Of a stretch of 64,000 nucleotides of DNA, positions 11,189 to 22,368 are shown in pieces (positions within the stretch are counted from its first letter, which is position 1; the number at the start of each line of letters is the position of its first letter). Made by a program: the position numbers and the translations under genes. The notes under the pieces were generated by a model, which did no database searches, was not told the origin of the DNA, and saw only the letters and a list, made by a program, of their open reading frames with translations. The stretch covers positions 1 through 64,000 of the forward strand of contig RWJK01001292.1 of the NCBI GenBank assembly GCA_004335835.1. The letters are read 5' to 3'. The stretch comes from Scenedesmus sp. ARA3 (Eukaryota > Chlorophyta > Chlorophyceae > Sphaeropleales > Scenedesmaceae).

Positions 11189-13473
11189 AGCCGTAACCAC
11201 CGCCGCCATCCTCGTCATCCTCATCTGCATTATCATCCCCTGCCCCGTAACTGTAGTAATCCCCGATCTGCCCCCGCCAGCGCTGACCTGATCTGTCACC
11301 GCCACCCCTTGCTGATCGCTGCATCCTGCTGCTGCCCCATCCCCCTTCACCATCACCTTCATCACCCTCATCACCCCCTTCCTCACCATCCTCATCATAG
11401 TAATACCCTGCCGCCTGATCCTCACCGCCGCCGCCAAACCCTAAACCCTCCTCGTCATCATCCCCCTCAAAACCCTGCTCGCTAAACCGCCGCCGGCCTC
11501 CAGAACCCCGGCCGGCGTCCTCGTCAGCGAGGGCTGCTGCTGCATTGGCCATCGCACGCAGCGCCTGCACAGCACACAGATCGCCGGATGCCATGTTTGC
11601 GAGCATGCCCAGACCCTGCGGGCGCTTGCGCTGCTGCTGCTGCTGCTGCTGGCTGCCTGCAGCTGCTGCTGCCTCATTGTCTTCTTCATCCTCCTCTTCT
11701 TCCTGCTGGTGCTCCCCACATGCATCATGCTGCTGCTGCTGCTGGTCCTCTGCATCATCGTCTTGGTCATCATCTTGCTGCTGCTGCTGCTGCTGCTGCT
11801 CGTCAAGCTGCATTGCATCATCCTCAGCAGCTTGTGCATCACCAGCAGATGCAGCCGTGCCATCTCCTCCTTCACCCCCCGCTGCTGCTGCCTCAAACCC
11901 AAGCTGGGTGCCCTGCTCAGCAGCAGCAGCAGCAGCAGCAGCAGCGCGTGGTGAGCGCCTGCCCTTGCTGGTGCTGCTATCAGCTGGTGCTGCTGACGGT
12001 GCTGCTGCATCCTGCGCAGCTGCTGCTGCTGCAAAGGTAGCTGGTGGCATGTGCTCCTTGTCATCTTCGCCGAGCCTGCGCCATCAGCAGCAGGCATGGA
12101 ACAGCAGCGATCATCAACAGCACTGCCAGAAAGAGCCGAGATCATGAGCAGCAGCTATTAAAGAAGGCCAGGCAAAGAAGGCCGGTCCACCTAGGGAACA
12201 GGTATCACCTGCATGGCAATGCTACATCTTGTGGTGTTGCTGTGCAGCCTTGTGCAAGGTTGCTCAGCCGGCAATTTGCGCAGCGTACAGCACAGAGCTG
12301 GTGTAAGTCAGCCTATCGCAGTAAACCAACCTCCACAGCGATGAGAGGCTGTGTTTGTGAGCGAGCTGCCAATTGCGTTTTGGCGGGCCGCTTACCAAAA
12401 AGCTTTTCATTGTAACGGCTGAGGGCGCGGGTACCCTACCAAAATAGCACAGCGAGTGAAAGTGAAAGTGTCTGGCACACAGCTACAGATCCAGTCCAAA
12501 ATCCACCTTGATAACCAGTCACAAGTCAATGAAATGACATTCCACTTGGGCTGCCCTGCTGCCCTACTCCACTTGCGCCTCTTTTTCACCCTACCAGTGC
12601 AACTGTTGCAGTGTGATCCCAACATAGAACCCGTTACCGACACTCCAATATATCAGCACACCCGTTTCAAACCCAAACACAGTGTAAAAACGATGTCAGC
12701 CCACCTGTGCTGTCCTGCCGCCCGCCGCAGCTTGTGCCTTGCTTCCAGCCCACCAGTGGCCATATCCTCACTGCCAATTGTAAAGAAGCAAGTTGTTGCC
12801 AGCGACCCAGGCAGTTTTACTGATGCTGCTGCTTGGGTCGCTGGCAACAACGTGCTTGTTCACACCTGCCAAGTCCACCGCTCATGACCACGGCTCACAG
12901 TGTTGTAGAGACCCAACAGAACCCGTAAAAGCACAGTGGAAGTCATCTCAATCAGTCAGCATAACAAAAACAAACCCACCTCGGCTGTTCTGCCGCCCTC
13001 CTCCGCTTGCGCCTTGCCTCAGGCCCACCAGTTGCCTTCTCCCCATCATCACTGCCGCCGCCCCCACCACTCTCGCTGCGCCGCACAGCGCCAGGAGCCG
13101 CCGCAGCGACAGCAGCAGCAGCCGCTGCCGCCACAGCTGCCAGCCTAGCAGCAGGATCCTCTGCTGCTGCCGCTGCTGCTGCTGATTCGCTGCCAGCGGT
13201 TGTGGCACCAGACTCAGGCTTTACACTAGCTGCTGCTGCTGCTTTCCCCACAGGCTTGGATCCAGCAGCAGCAGCAGCAGCAGCGCCTGCCTCCGCATTG
13301 CCTGCTGCTGTTGTTGGCGAGCGCTTCTTAACGGCCGGTGCCTTGCCAGCTGCTGCTGCACCTGCTGCTGCTGCTGCTGCTGCTGGTGCCGGTGCGTCTG
13401 GCTCGCCAGGGATGTAGCGGGAGAGGGGGAAGTTGGTCTTGGCTGCAGCGGAGATTGTGGGGCATGGCACAGT

Positions 13474-13518
<45 letters not shown>

Positions 13519-15748
13519 GAACGTTAGGTCACTGCCTGTGCAGTTGGTGGGAGAGGGGGAAGTTGGTCTTGGCTGTGGGGTGAGAAAGGGGGGTATGGTG
13601 GGCTGGGCGCAGTGCATCAGCAGAAGAAAAAGATAGTTAGCTCACTGCTCTTTGCATCTGGTGAGAGAGGAGGAAGTTGGTCTGGGCTGAAGCGGAGGGC
13701 GTGCGGCACATGGTGGAGCATGGCACAGTGCAGTAGCAGCAGCAGGTGGAAGTAAGCTCACTGCTCTTCGCATTCGGCGGCAAATGGAAGAGTTCGCCTT
13801 GGCTGCAGCGGAGAGTGTAGGGCGCAAGGTGGGGTGGGTGCAGTTCAGCATCAGCATCAGCAGCAGCAGCAGCAGCAGCAACTTCGCTCGGCACAAAGAA
13901 AACAGGACACAACAGACACGAAGCACACCACCGCTGGTCCCAACCGGTGTGGCACACGCTTACAAAACAAATACAACCCAGCCTGCTGTGTTTCTGCAGG
14001 CTGTCTGAAGGCTGTGCTGTCCTCATTGTGACCACATCAATTCAGTTCCAAAAACCCCAAAAACTCCTGCCGGCCAGTAGATCTCCACGCCCCTGGCGTC
14101 TTTTCAATGCCAGCGCAAGTTACAAGCACACCAGACCACACAAAACATACGCCTGTAAACCCCCTTTGCACTCACCCAGGCGGCCGTGGATCTCCACCGC
14201 TTTTGCATCGTAGGCAGCGCTCGCCTCCTCGGGCGTGTTGAATGTTGTAGCCCAGCTGGCTGCACAACCCCTAAACCACCAACCCCTAAACCACCCGCAA
14301 ACCACCACCTACCTGCACGCTCATGGATCGGTCCCGCTCTGGCATGACCACAATGCCAGCAGCAGCGCAAAACAAACACAACAACACAAATATCACACAT
14401 CCGAACCAAGCACTCACCCAAACGGCCGTGGATCTCCACTGCCTTGGCATCATACGCCGCCCCCGCCTCCTCGGGCGTGTTGAAGTATCCCATGAAGATC
14501 TTGCGGTTGTTGTAGCCCACAACAACCCAACCCTTGAAACCGCAACCTTGAAACATCTACCCACCTACCTGCCCTTGCATGTCCACAGCTGGCGTCATCA
14601 CAATGCCAGCAGCAGCACAAACCACACAAAACAGCACAACATCAAGCCTGCACTCACCCAGGCGGCCATGGATCTCCACTGCTTTGGCATCATACGCAGC
14701 GCCCGCCTCCTCGGGCGTGTTGAAGTAGCCCATGAAGATCTTGCGGTTGTTGTAGCCCAGCTGGCTGCGCCAGCGGCCTGTCTTCTTGTCCCAGAACACA
14801 CCCCTGCATTGGCAGCAGCAGTAGCAGCAGCAGCACCAGCAGTACAAGTGCGTCAGCAAGTCGGCAGATTATTGTTGTAGCCCAGCTGGCTGCGCCCGTC
14901 TTATTGTCCCAGACCACACCCCTGCGGGCAGCAGTAGCAGCAGCAGCAGCAGCAATGGCAAATGGGTGGCAGCAAGTCGGCGACCTACTGTTGTGGTTCA
15001 ATTGATGACTGCGCCCGCGGCCAGACTTCTTGTCCCAAAACACATCCCTGCAGCGGCAGCAGCAGCAGCATAGGTGTTTTGGTCACTTGACAAGCCAATG
15101 TCTCTGCAGTGCACCCCTCTGGGAGTGGGCAGGGGTGCAGCAGTGCAGCAAAGCTGCGGTGCGGCAGTATGGCTGTACGGCAGTGCAGGGGAACAACCAG
15201 TGCAAGATTGCAGGCATGCTTTAATGTGCTCGGGTGGCGTGTCTCAATTGGGCGAAGGAGCCGTGTGAGCTGCACGCTGCAGGCTAGACCGGTACATACG
15301 AGACACCGCTGCTGTTACTGACAGCAACAACATGCAGGCCACAGTAGTATCAGCTGATCCCTGCTGCTGCTGTTACTGGCAGTGTAAGCTGTCCTACTCT
15401 TGGGACTTTGAGCATGTAATGCATATGTAAGGGATGCAGCAGCGGCAACAGCCCACTTGAGTGCGCTCTTGCCCGGTGGTGCCTTTGGCGCCTTCTTGCC
15501 ACCTCCCTTCTTGCGCGCACCACCACCACTGCCGCCGCCAGCAGCAGNNNNNNNNNNNNNNNNNNNNNNNNNNNNNNNNNNNNNNNNNNNNNNNNNNNNN
15601 NNNNNNNNNNNNNNNNNNNNNNNNNNNNNNNNNNNNNNNNNNNNNNNNNNNNNNNNNNNNNNNNNNNNNNNNNCAGCAGCAGGGCTAGCAGGCTGCTCCG
15701 ACTCTGTTTCTGTCCCTTCATCTTCCCCAGCACTTGCTGCTGTTTCCT

Positions 15749-15779
<31 letters not shown>

Positions 15780-16424
15780 GGGCTTGGTGGTGGTGAGTGG
15801 CTCTGGCCGCAGCAGGTTTGTATTAGTAGCTGCAGGCATGGGTGTTGATGGAGGGCCCGCCTCTGCTGCTGCTGCTGCTGCTGCTGTAGTGGTAGGTGCT
15901 ACAGTCTGATCTGGCTTGCCATCTACAGCAGCTGCAGCAGCAGCAGCCGGGGGTGCTGCAAGCTCTGCTGCTGAGGGCAGCATGGGTGCAGCTGGTGCTG
16001 GTGCTGCTGCAGGTGCCGCAGCAGGTGCCTGGGGTGCAGTCTGACCAGCGGTGCTAGCTGCTGCGGCAGGGGTGCTGCTTGACTTCAGAGGTTGCGACTC
16101 TGTGGGGTTGGTGTTGCCGGTGCCGGGAGGATCAGCAGCAGCAGCGGCGGCAGTGTTGCTGCCACTATGTGGCACTCCGACAGGCAGCAGCATACCTGCT
16201 GCGACTTGGAGGTACTGAGAGTCGAGCTGTGCAGGAAGCAGCAGGCGCTGCTCTTGCTGCTGCTCTTCGTCTGTGTCTTGGCTGCGTGTTGGATGGCCCT
16301 CAATGGAAAGTGGTGCAGAGGGTGAAGCTGAAGCTGTGGGGGTGGCAGTAGCAGGGCCAATCTTTGGGTCTGGGTTGGTGTGGTTGGTGACTATGTTGTC
16401 TTGCATGCCTCGCCTGCATAGCAC
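7243..16424 (-). CDS. Giant single-AP2-domain protein (AP2/ERF-like transcription factor), four exons
   Basis: Exons joined in phase: 16424-15457, 14803-14658, 13442-12980, and 12075 to stop TAG 7243. Exon 1 is Ala/Pro/Thr-rich and ends KKAPKAPPGKSALK, with an assembly gap inside. Exon 2 is the AP2 core: GVFWDKKTGRWRSQLGY, KIFMGYFNTPEEAGAAYDAK, EIHGRL. Exon 3 completes it with AKTNFPLSRY, then a basic ARRKRRRAAEQ stretch. Exon 4 opens with LGEDDKEHMPP and is more than 1,300 codons of acidic, poly-Gln, RGG- and Gly-rich low complexity, with short ordered islands (SADYAGWDGKSNVVNPGG). AP2 domains bind DNA, so a nuclear regulator is expected. A one-base frame change near 8140 separates the last 290 or so codons. 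Splice-edge copies surround exons 2 and 3. Joining exon 4 to the AP2 exons rests on splice phase alone. Confidence 0.75.
8130..8150 (-). other. Frame change in AP2 gene exon 4
   Basis: Upstream coding ends with LLQGQLGGQAAAATG; the downstream frame continues with AAAEMDVDPTDLPAAAAALA. Dropping one base around GGCACACTGG would join them. No GT-AG intron fits. Either a sequencing indel or a real disruption. Confidence 0.6.
12546..12772 (-). repeat. Two donor-side copies of AP2 gene exon 3 end
   Basis: The exon 3 end (ATGGPEARRKRRRAAEQP, donor after 12980) recurs as LEARHKLRRAAGQ with GTGGGC after 12705, and as VKKRRKWSRAAGQPK with GTGGAA after 12546. Both lie downstream in gene orientation. 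Confidence 0.85.
12785..12857. repeat. Hairpin with 29-bp arms in AP2 gene intron 3
   Basis: Left arm from AAGCAAGTTGTTGCCAGCGA and right arm ending GGCAACAACGTGCTT are inverted, with about 27 of 29 pairs matching and a loop of about 14 bases (TTTTACTGATGCTG). Its geometry resembles the hairpin at 35578-35648. Confidence 0.85.
13545..13802 (-). repeat. Three truncated copies of AP2 gene exon 3 start
   Basis: Acceptors followed by the AKTNFPLS-like exon start occur at 13572 (AKTNFPLSHQ), 13686 (AQTNFLLS) and 13802 (AKANSS), spaced 114-130 bp. The intact exon starts at 13442. About 25-50 bases of exon are copied each time. Confidence 0.85.
14176..14522 (-). repeat. Two donor-side copies of the AP2-domain exon
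   Basis: 14522-14418 repeats GYNNRKIFMGYFNTPEEAG through HGRLG with donor GTGAGT. 14263-14176 repeats FNTPEEASAAYDAK through HGRLG with donor GTGAGT but has lost the RKIFMGY segment. Both are downstream of the intact exon (14803-14658) in gene orientation. They are exon fragments, not complete AP2 domains. Confidence 0.88.
14866..15047 (-). repeat. Two acceptor-side copies of the AP2-domain exon
   Basis: After CTGCAG at 15047 the copy reads GMFWDKKSGRGRS. After CCGCAG at 14921 it reads GVVWDNKTG and then loses frame. Together with 14176-14522, the AP2 exon has two acceptor echoes upstream and two donor echoes downstream. Confidence 0.85.
15548..15673. other. Assembly gap (126 N)
   Basis: A run of N inside a (CAG)n tract in exon 1 of the AP2 gene. 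The true repeat length, and therefore the reading frame across it, is unknown. Confidence 1.
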
Positions 16425-18491
16425 GCACAGACAGGCTCTCAGATTGATTGTTTGTTGGAATCAAGCGAACAAGATTCTCAAAAATGGCAGCAGCGTCCCA
16501 TGCACTGAGTTATCACTTGCAGTCACCCATTACTGCTGTGGTGCCAGCAGTGCCGCTGCTACTGTATGCCCAGCTGGGCACGCACAAGCACGCTGCATGC
16601 CCGCGGGCCCTTAGAAACTACTAAACGCGTAAATAAAACGCACAAGGCATTGCTTAATCGCACCTTGTGCACCGCTCTCGCGGAGCTGCCAGATCTAGTC
16701 TGCAGTGACTTCAGGTGCTGCCTTGCGAAGCACCCACGGGGCGCCAGGGAGACGTTTGCGCTTAAAGGCGAGCCTCCAATATATCTGAAAGCAGCAAAGA
16801 CGGTGATAGCGGGGCATGACTCAAAGCAGCTCAGCAAACCAGGCCGCCTACGTTCACGCGCGCTGCTGCCTCAAACAGTTCGGGATGCTGCCTTCGAGGC
16901 AGACTGCTGGCCACCCACCACACAGCTGCTAAGAAGAACCGTCTACAGGCAGCAGCTCACCGCTAGTGGTGACTCGCGTGGTGCAAGCAGTGTTGTCCAT
17001 GGTTATGACGCGAAGCTGCGTTGTTGCTTCGCTAATCTGGAAAGCGGGGTGTGGAGAGGACGGCATATGGTAATTACCCGGCTCTAGTGACAAACCTCGG
17101 AATCATCGAAGAGGGCAGGTACAGGTGTTTGCCGAGCTAGGGGCACGCAGAGAGCTGAATTATTGCTTAGCTGCAATTGCTGCATCGAATTTTCTGTTTT
17201 AGAGGCAGCTTTCGTCTGTGTATAGGCGGCGGGCTCAGCTCACTGCACTTGCCCTGCGCCTCTCAGTCCAGCCTGCGACTGCTCTTGCTGGGCTGCCCTG
17301 ACGAGACCCTGCTGCTGCTTAGTCAAACACTTGTGTATTTAATGGTGTCCTGCTGCGGCAATGCACGCTTGTAACTACCAAGAACTCAGTGACACCAAGC
17401 TTTGGTGCACAGGTGCTGTTGCTTGTAGTGCCGCAAGGAACAGATGCGCCTGCAGCCAGCAGCTGGCTTCAGCTGCAGCTCCTTTGGGTTCTGGAGGGTA
17501 CAAGCAAGCCTTCAACATGTGGCATGCACACACATAGCCATGCTATCATCAGTACATGGGTTCCAGAACAAGACTGCTGGAGGAGAAGCACTACATGAGT
17601 TGCAGCAACATCACCGCGGGTGCGCAGCAATACAGATTTGCAATGTTATGCTCTGTGACGTGCCTGACCCCTGCAAATAAGGTCTCCATGCATATGAATG
17701 AGACAAGTCGCTCCATCCAAGGCGCTGGCTTATGCCTTGCAGCTGGCCTGTCTTGCAGTTGGCACTGCGTGGTTTAGTCAGCGCATCCATCCTGCAGCAG
17801 CAGCAGCAGTGCTCAAAGCTGCCCAGGAAAGTAAGTCCAGGCGTTGACCAGTCGCATCGAAGCCTCCTGCACCCGGCTGCTACTAGCAGCTAGTAGCTGC
17901 AGCCTGCGGGGCTGTGCGCAAGCGGTAGCACAGCGTTAGCCATGCTGCAGTCTGCCAACCACCTGGCCAGAAAGCAGCCGTGCAAGGTTATACATGGTGT
18001 TTTTCAACAACATTCTTTTGGTTGCAGGAAACAGATGCAGCGCTTGCGTGGTATGCGTTGAAACGCTGGGAGCTGGCAGATACAGGTACCTGAAGCAGCC
18101 ACTATCAACCTGGCCAATCAGGGACATTCATGATAGTTCAGCATGCTGCGTAGAAGTCACTGCTTGTTCATTGCACCTCAGTCAATCATGCATTCGTCAT
18201 ACAAATCACTTCTTTGTCACTGGTTGAACCCTAGCTACAGCCAAGCTACAGCCAAGCTGTGGTGTCACAAGGTTTGGTGCCTTGTGGTCTGCCTGGGATA
18301 GCGAACCAAGCACAGCATACCCGACAATACTACCAAACCTCTGCTTTCTGACTGATCTGTCTATCTGCTTGGCTCGGCTGTGTCTGCGGTGTGTGTCTGC
18401 TTTGTCACTGCTGCAGCTCTGCAGGAACTCAGCATCTATGCTGCTTCCATAGCACCTTAATTCGCCTCGTTTGTCTCTCTTTGCCTTCTAA
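16425..18491. other. Intergenic region
   Basis: Upstream region of the minus-strand AP2 gene and of the first plus-strand family copy. A 173-codon plus-strand ORF at 16566-17087 has no recognisable motif and may be chance. Nothing else is supported. Confidence 0.45.
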
Positions 18492-19527
18492 ATGCTATCG
18501 GCACTCAGAGCAGGCGTGTCTGCCTGCGCAGCGCGTATTCGCTGTCGAGACTCAACAACCTGCTTCATCCAGCAAAAGGAAGGCCTTCGAGGCAGGAGGC
18601 TGACAACACCACCGGTCTATGATCTGCTACTTTATGACGTTCTATGAACTTGCCTTGTGCTAACCTGCAGCAGCAGACTGCAGGAGGGCTCTGTCAGGCT
18701 GAGCCTGGCTGTGCAGCAAGCTATCTTGATCTGCATGCACACATGCTTAGCTATGTAGCCTATAGGTTGCCTCTACTAATCAGTTATACTGACCACTGCA
18801 AACCGCATGGGACTGTGTTGACCATGCTGTCTTCTGCCTGCAACCGCAGGCTGCATCTGCCCCAGGGCAGTCGTGGCCCCACAGCTACACAGCAAGCACA
18901 GCAGCAGCCTCAAACTGCCCAACAGGCTTCCCCAGATCATCCAGCAGACAAACTTGGTCCCTCAACCACCAGCTGCGGGCAGTAAGCAGTGGCGCTGCAT
19001 CAGCAAGTCTGTACCAGCTGCCTGCCTTCACCTTTGAGGAGTGTGCACAGGAGGTGCTGCTGTGCGCAGCACCCAGTGCCACAGCAGAGCAGCGCAGCGC
19101 AGCAATCGCCAGGCTTGCAGCACAACGGGAGCTGATGGGAGAAAGCTGGTGGATGCTTGTGGAGTGCGGCGTGTGGGCACGCGACGCAGCCCCTCCTGCA
19201 GGACCGGCAGGGACGCCTGCGCGTGCAGTGCTGTGCTTCAGCCCTGGCGAGCGTTTCAGTCCACGCGAGTTTGAGGCCCATGCGTTTGCCCTCGACAGCA
19301 ACGGCCTGCCGACTGGCGAGATGTACCAGGACTACCGAGGCAAGCCGAGCGTCTCGGCTTTCGAGCAGAGGACCAACAAAGAGCCAGCGAAGAAGTACCG
19401 CATCAGCTGTGTCATCCTCAGGAATGGCAAGCAAGCCATGCGTACCCCACACGCCATGCTGCGGGTTGAACATTTCCTAGTTGAGTACTTCGGTGAGCAC
19501 AGCGTGCACAGGACGCACAAGCGCAAG

Positions 19528-19562
<35 letters not shown>

Positions 19563-19698
19563 TGCGGCAGCAGCTGGTAGCAGAAGTGGCGGCGCAGTAT
19601 CAGCAGATGCGAGTGGCGTCTATCCTACCTGCGGCAGCAGCATCAGCAGCATCAGCAGCAGCATCAACAGCAGCAGCAGGCGGCGCCGACGTCAGTGA
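18492..19698 (+). pseudogene. Family copy 1 (unrecognised two-exon gene); exon 1 donor mutated
   Basis: Exon 1 (18492-18578, 29 codons) reads MLSALRAGVSACAARIRC..TTCF. Exon 2 (18850-19698) is open throughout: YQLPAFTFEEC, ESWWMLVECGVWA, FALDSNGLPTGEMY, AFEQRTNKEPAKKYRISC, a poly-Ala/Gln tract and a terminal RRRRRQ. At the donor position it has AAAG|GAAGG where copies 2 and 3 have GT, so normal splicing should fail. The long intact exon 2 argues against old decay: either a recent pseudogene or a gene with another first exon. The short Arg/Ala/Ser N-terminus resembles an organelle transit peptide (inference). No known domain identified. Confidence 0.6.
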
Positions 19699-21190
19699 CA
19701 GCGGGTGATGGCGCAGCAGCGGTACCAGCAAGACTTGCGCGTCAGCACCACTATCCCCCGTCATGTGTGAACTGCTGGAGCTGCTTGTGCCATGGTGTGT
19801 GTACGCCTGCCGGCGTTCGTGAATTTCTGAACAGTTGTGTTTCGGCTGTGGCCTAGTGGTGGGTGTGTTTTTGTTTTGGGAGCTTGGATCATCCATGGCT
19901 ATTAGCATGGCTTGCTGCCTTCAGCAACTCAGGCTCCATGTTTGATGCGCGCAGTGTGCAAAGCGAGTGCACCTGGTGTCGTGTTGCGGTTCACCATCCC
20001 TCAGTTTGTTTCAAGGTTCAGTCTGTGAAAAGTGTGGGTGGAGTATGGTTGGTGCTTGAGTATTTGGTCTGTGAAGAGTGTGGGTTGGTGCTGGAGCATT
20101 TGGTCTGTGACAAGTGTGGGTGGGATTGGTTTGTGCTACGTCGGATGCAGAACATGCCAACAGAGATGCCTGCTTCAAGCCTGCCTCCTGTTGAGCTGTG
20201 CTGGCACTGCTAAGCAGCGCCTGGCAGCGGCACAGTGCTCTGTGGCACCATGCATTTCTGGCTGATGCAGCAGTGTGCGCTGCATTAGCCACAATTGCGG
20301 CTTTACTGTTGCGCTGCCTCATGATTTGGCAGCAGGGATGCCTGCAGCCTGATGTGTGCCAATGCGGCAGGCACATTTGTGCACATAGCACACGTTTTTG
20401 TTGTTACCAGGGGCTGGGGGTATCCCATGGCATAAGGTTGCCAGCTGTTAGCTGGCTGTCTACTAGCAGATTCCAGTTGTTGTGCTGTTGCATGTCAGTG
20501 GCAAGGCCCATGGGCCTGCTGGCCAGCAGCTGAATAAGTTGCGGGTCCCCAAATTATTCTCATGCGACACGCATGCCCAAATAAGATGTGCCGCAGCAGA
20601 GCGTGGCAGCTTGCGTAGAGTAGCGTGGCGGGCGGCTTTTCATGGGCAAGCTTATTTTTGTTATGTCTGTGACTGGATGTCACAGCCAACTGGCCAGCAG
20701 ATGCCACGCTGCAACCTAATCGCTGCCATCGATGTTTGCGCCCATAGTGGACACACATGCTGTGCAGTAGAATTGCTGTGCTGTGAACTTGCTGTGGGCT
20801 CAGCAGTTACTTTTGACATGTTGTGCAGGATACATTTAGTCTATGCTTGTTTAAAACACCTCAGTCACACCTCAGTCCAGTCGTTGGTGCAGGTGAGGTC
20901 CCTTGCCATGCTTTTGATACCGCGCGGTACCCGATGGAGCTGTTGTAACCTTGGATGGCTGTTGTCACAGGATCTGGTGCCTTGTGTGCTAAATGTACGT
21001 AACAGAGAGTCAAGCACAGCATCCCCACAGTATGGTTTACTGTCTGTCAACTCATCGGTAGTCCTGGCCGCTTTGCCCGGCCGTGTCTGCGGTGTCAGTA
21101 TGCTTTGTCCCTGCTGCAGCTCTGCACTTCACATCTAGGTTGCCTTCAAAGCACATCGGGTTGCCTCGTTTACCCAGCAGCGCTGTGCTC

Positions 21191-22368
21191 ATGCTCTCGG
21201 CAGCTACAGCAGGCGTGTCTGTTAGCGCAGCGCGTGTTCGCTGCCGAGGCGCAACAACCTGCTTCGCAAAGCGGCAGGTGGGCCTTGGGAGCAGGAGCCT
21301 CATGAAACCTCGAGCTCATCGACGATAGCCTTTTATCATTAGCGCTCAGTGTGCGTTGTGTTTAAACTGCAGCAGCAGACTGCAGGAGGGCTCTGTCAGG
21401 CTGAGCCTGGCCAGGCTGGTTTCAAAGCCAGGTTGATCTGCATGCTCACCTCGATAGTTTTGCAGCCTATATGCTCCCTTGCAAAATCTGGTTTGTACTA
21501 TGCACTGTGCAGCACAGTATGCATGGACTGGCACTCACAGTGCTGCTGTCTCCTGCAAGTGCAGGGCGTGACTGCCCTCAGGCCAAGGCTGCCCCGCAGC
21601 TACACAGCAAGCACAACAGCTTCATGCCGCCCCACAGGCTCCCATACCCCCAAAAGGCAGGCCTGGTCCTGCAGCCACCAGCTGCGGGCAGCATCCAGTG
21701 GCGCTGCATCAGACAGTGTTTACCAGCTGCCTTCCTTCACCTTTGAGGAGTGTGCAGGGGAGGTGCTGCTGTGCGCAGCGCCCAGCACGACAGAACAACA
21801 GCGCAGTGCAGCAATTGCTAGGCTCGCAGCGTGCAAGGAGCTTGTTGGCGAGAGCTGGTGGATGCTTGTTGAGTGCGGTGTATGGGCCCCAGGCGCACCC
21901 CCTCCTGCAGGACAGGCGGGCACCCCTGCACGCGCCGTGCTGTGCTTCAGCCCTGGCCGCAATGTGGGACAGCGGGACTTTGCAGCCAAGGCATTCGCTC
22001 TCGACAGCAGCGGCCTGCCGACTGGCGAGATGTATGTGGACTACCGGGGCAACCCAAGTGTCTCGGCTTTTGAGCAGAGGACGAGTAGGAAGCCTGCAAA
22101 GAAGTACCGCATCAGCTGTGTCATCATCAGGGACGGCCAGCCAGCCATGGCCACCCCACACGCCATGCTGCGGGTTGAGCACTTCCTGGTGAAGTATTTT
22201 GGAGAGCACAGCATGCACAGGAGGCACAAGGTCCAGGCAGCAGCAGCGGCAGGAGCAGCAGCAGCAGATGCGGCATTGGCTGGGAGCACCAGCGGTGGTG
22301 CGGCCCCAACTGATACGAGTGGTGCACCTCCTGCCGGCAGCAGCAGGAGGCGGCGCCGGCAGCAGTGA
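21191..22368 (+). CDS. Family copy 2, unrecognised protein with transit-peptide-like N-terminus
   Basis: Exon 1 (21191-21277) MLSAATAGVSVSAARVRC..TTCFAKRQ, donor CAG|GTGGGC; exon 2 (21565-22368) in phase 0; 296 aa. The conserved core is YQLPSFTFEEC, ESWWMLVECGVW, an AP-PPAG-AGTPARAVLCFS stretch, FALDSSGLPTGEMYVDYRG, FEQRTSRKPAKKYRISC, a variable Ala/Gly tail and terminal RRRRRQQ. The FE...KKY-x-x-SC block loosely recalls a SAND-type core, but the key Trp is absent and I do not claim it. Conservation of frame and splice phase with copy 3, while flanking DNA diverged, suggests selection on protein. Function unknown; possibly plastid or mitochondrial. Confidence 0.72.

Noticed and set aside
14176..15047. 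A protein with several AP2 domains
   Set aside because: Only 14803-14658 is a complete exon. The others lack either the start or the end and have only one splice site each.
16566..17087. 173-codon plus-strand gene
   Set aside because: No motif, no conserved copy, and it sits in the promoter area of the AP2 gene.
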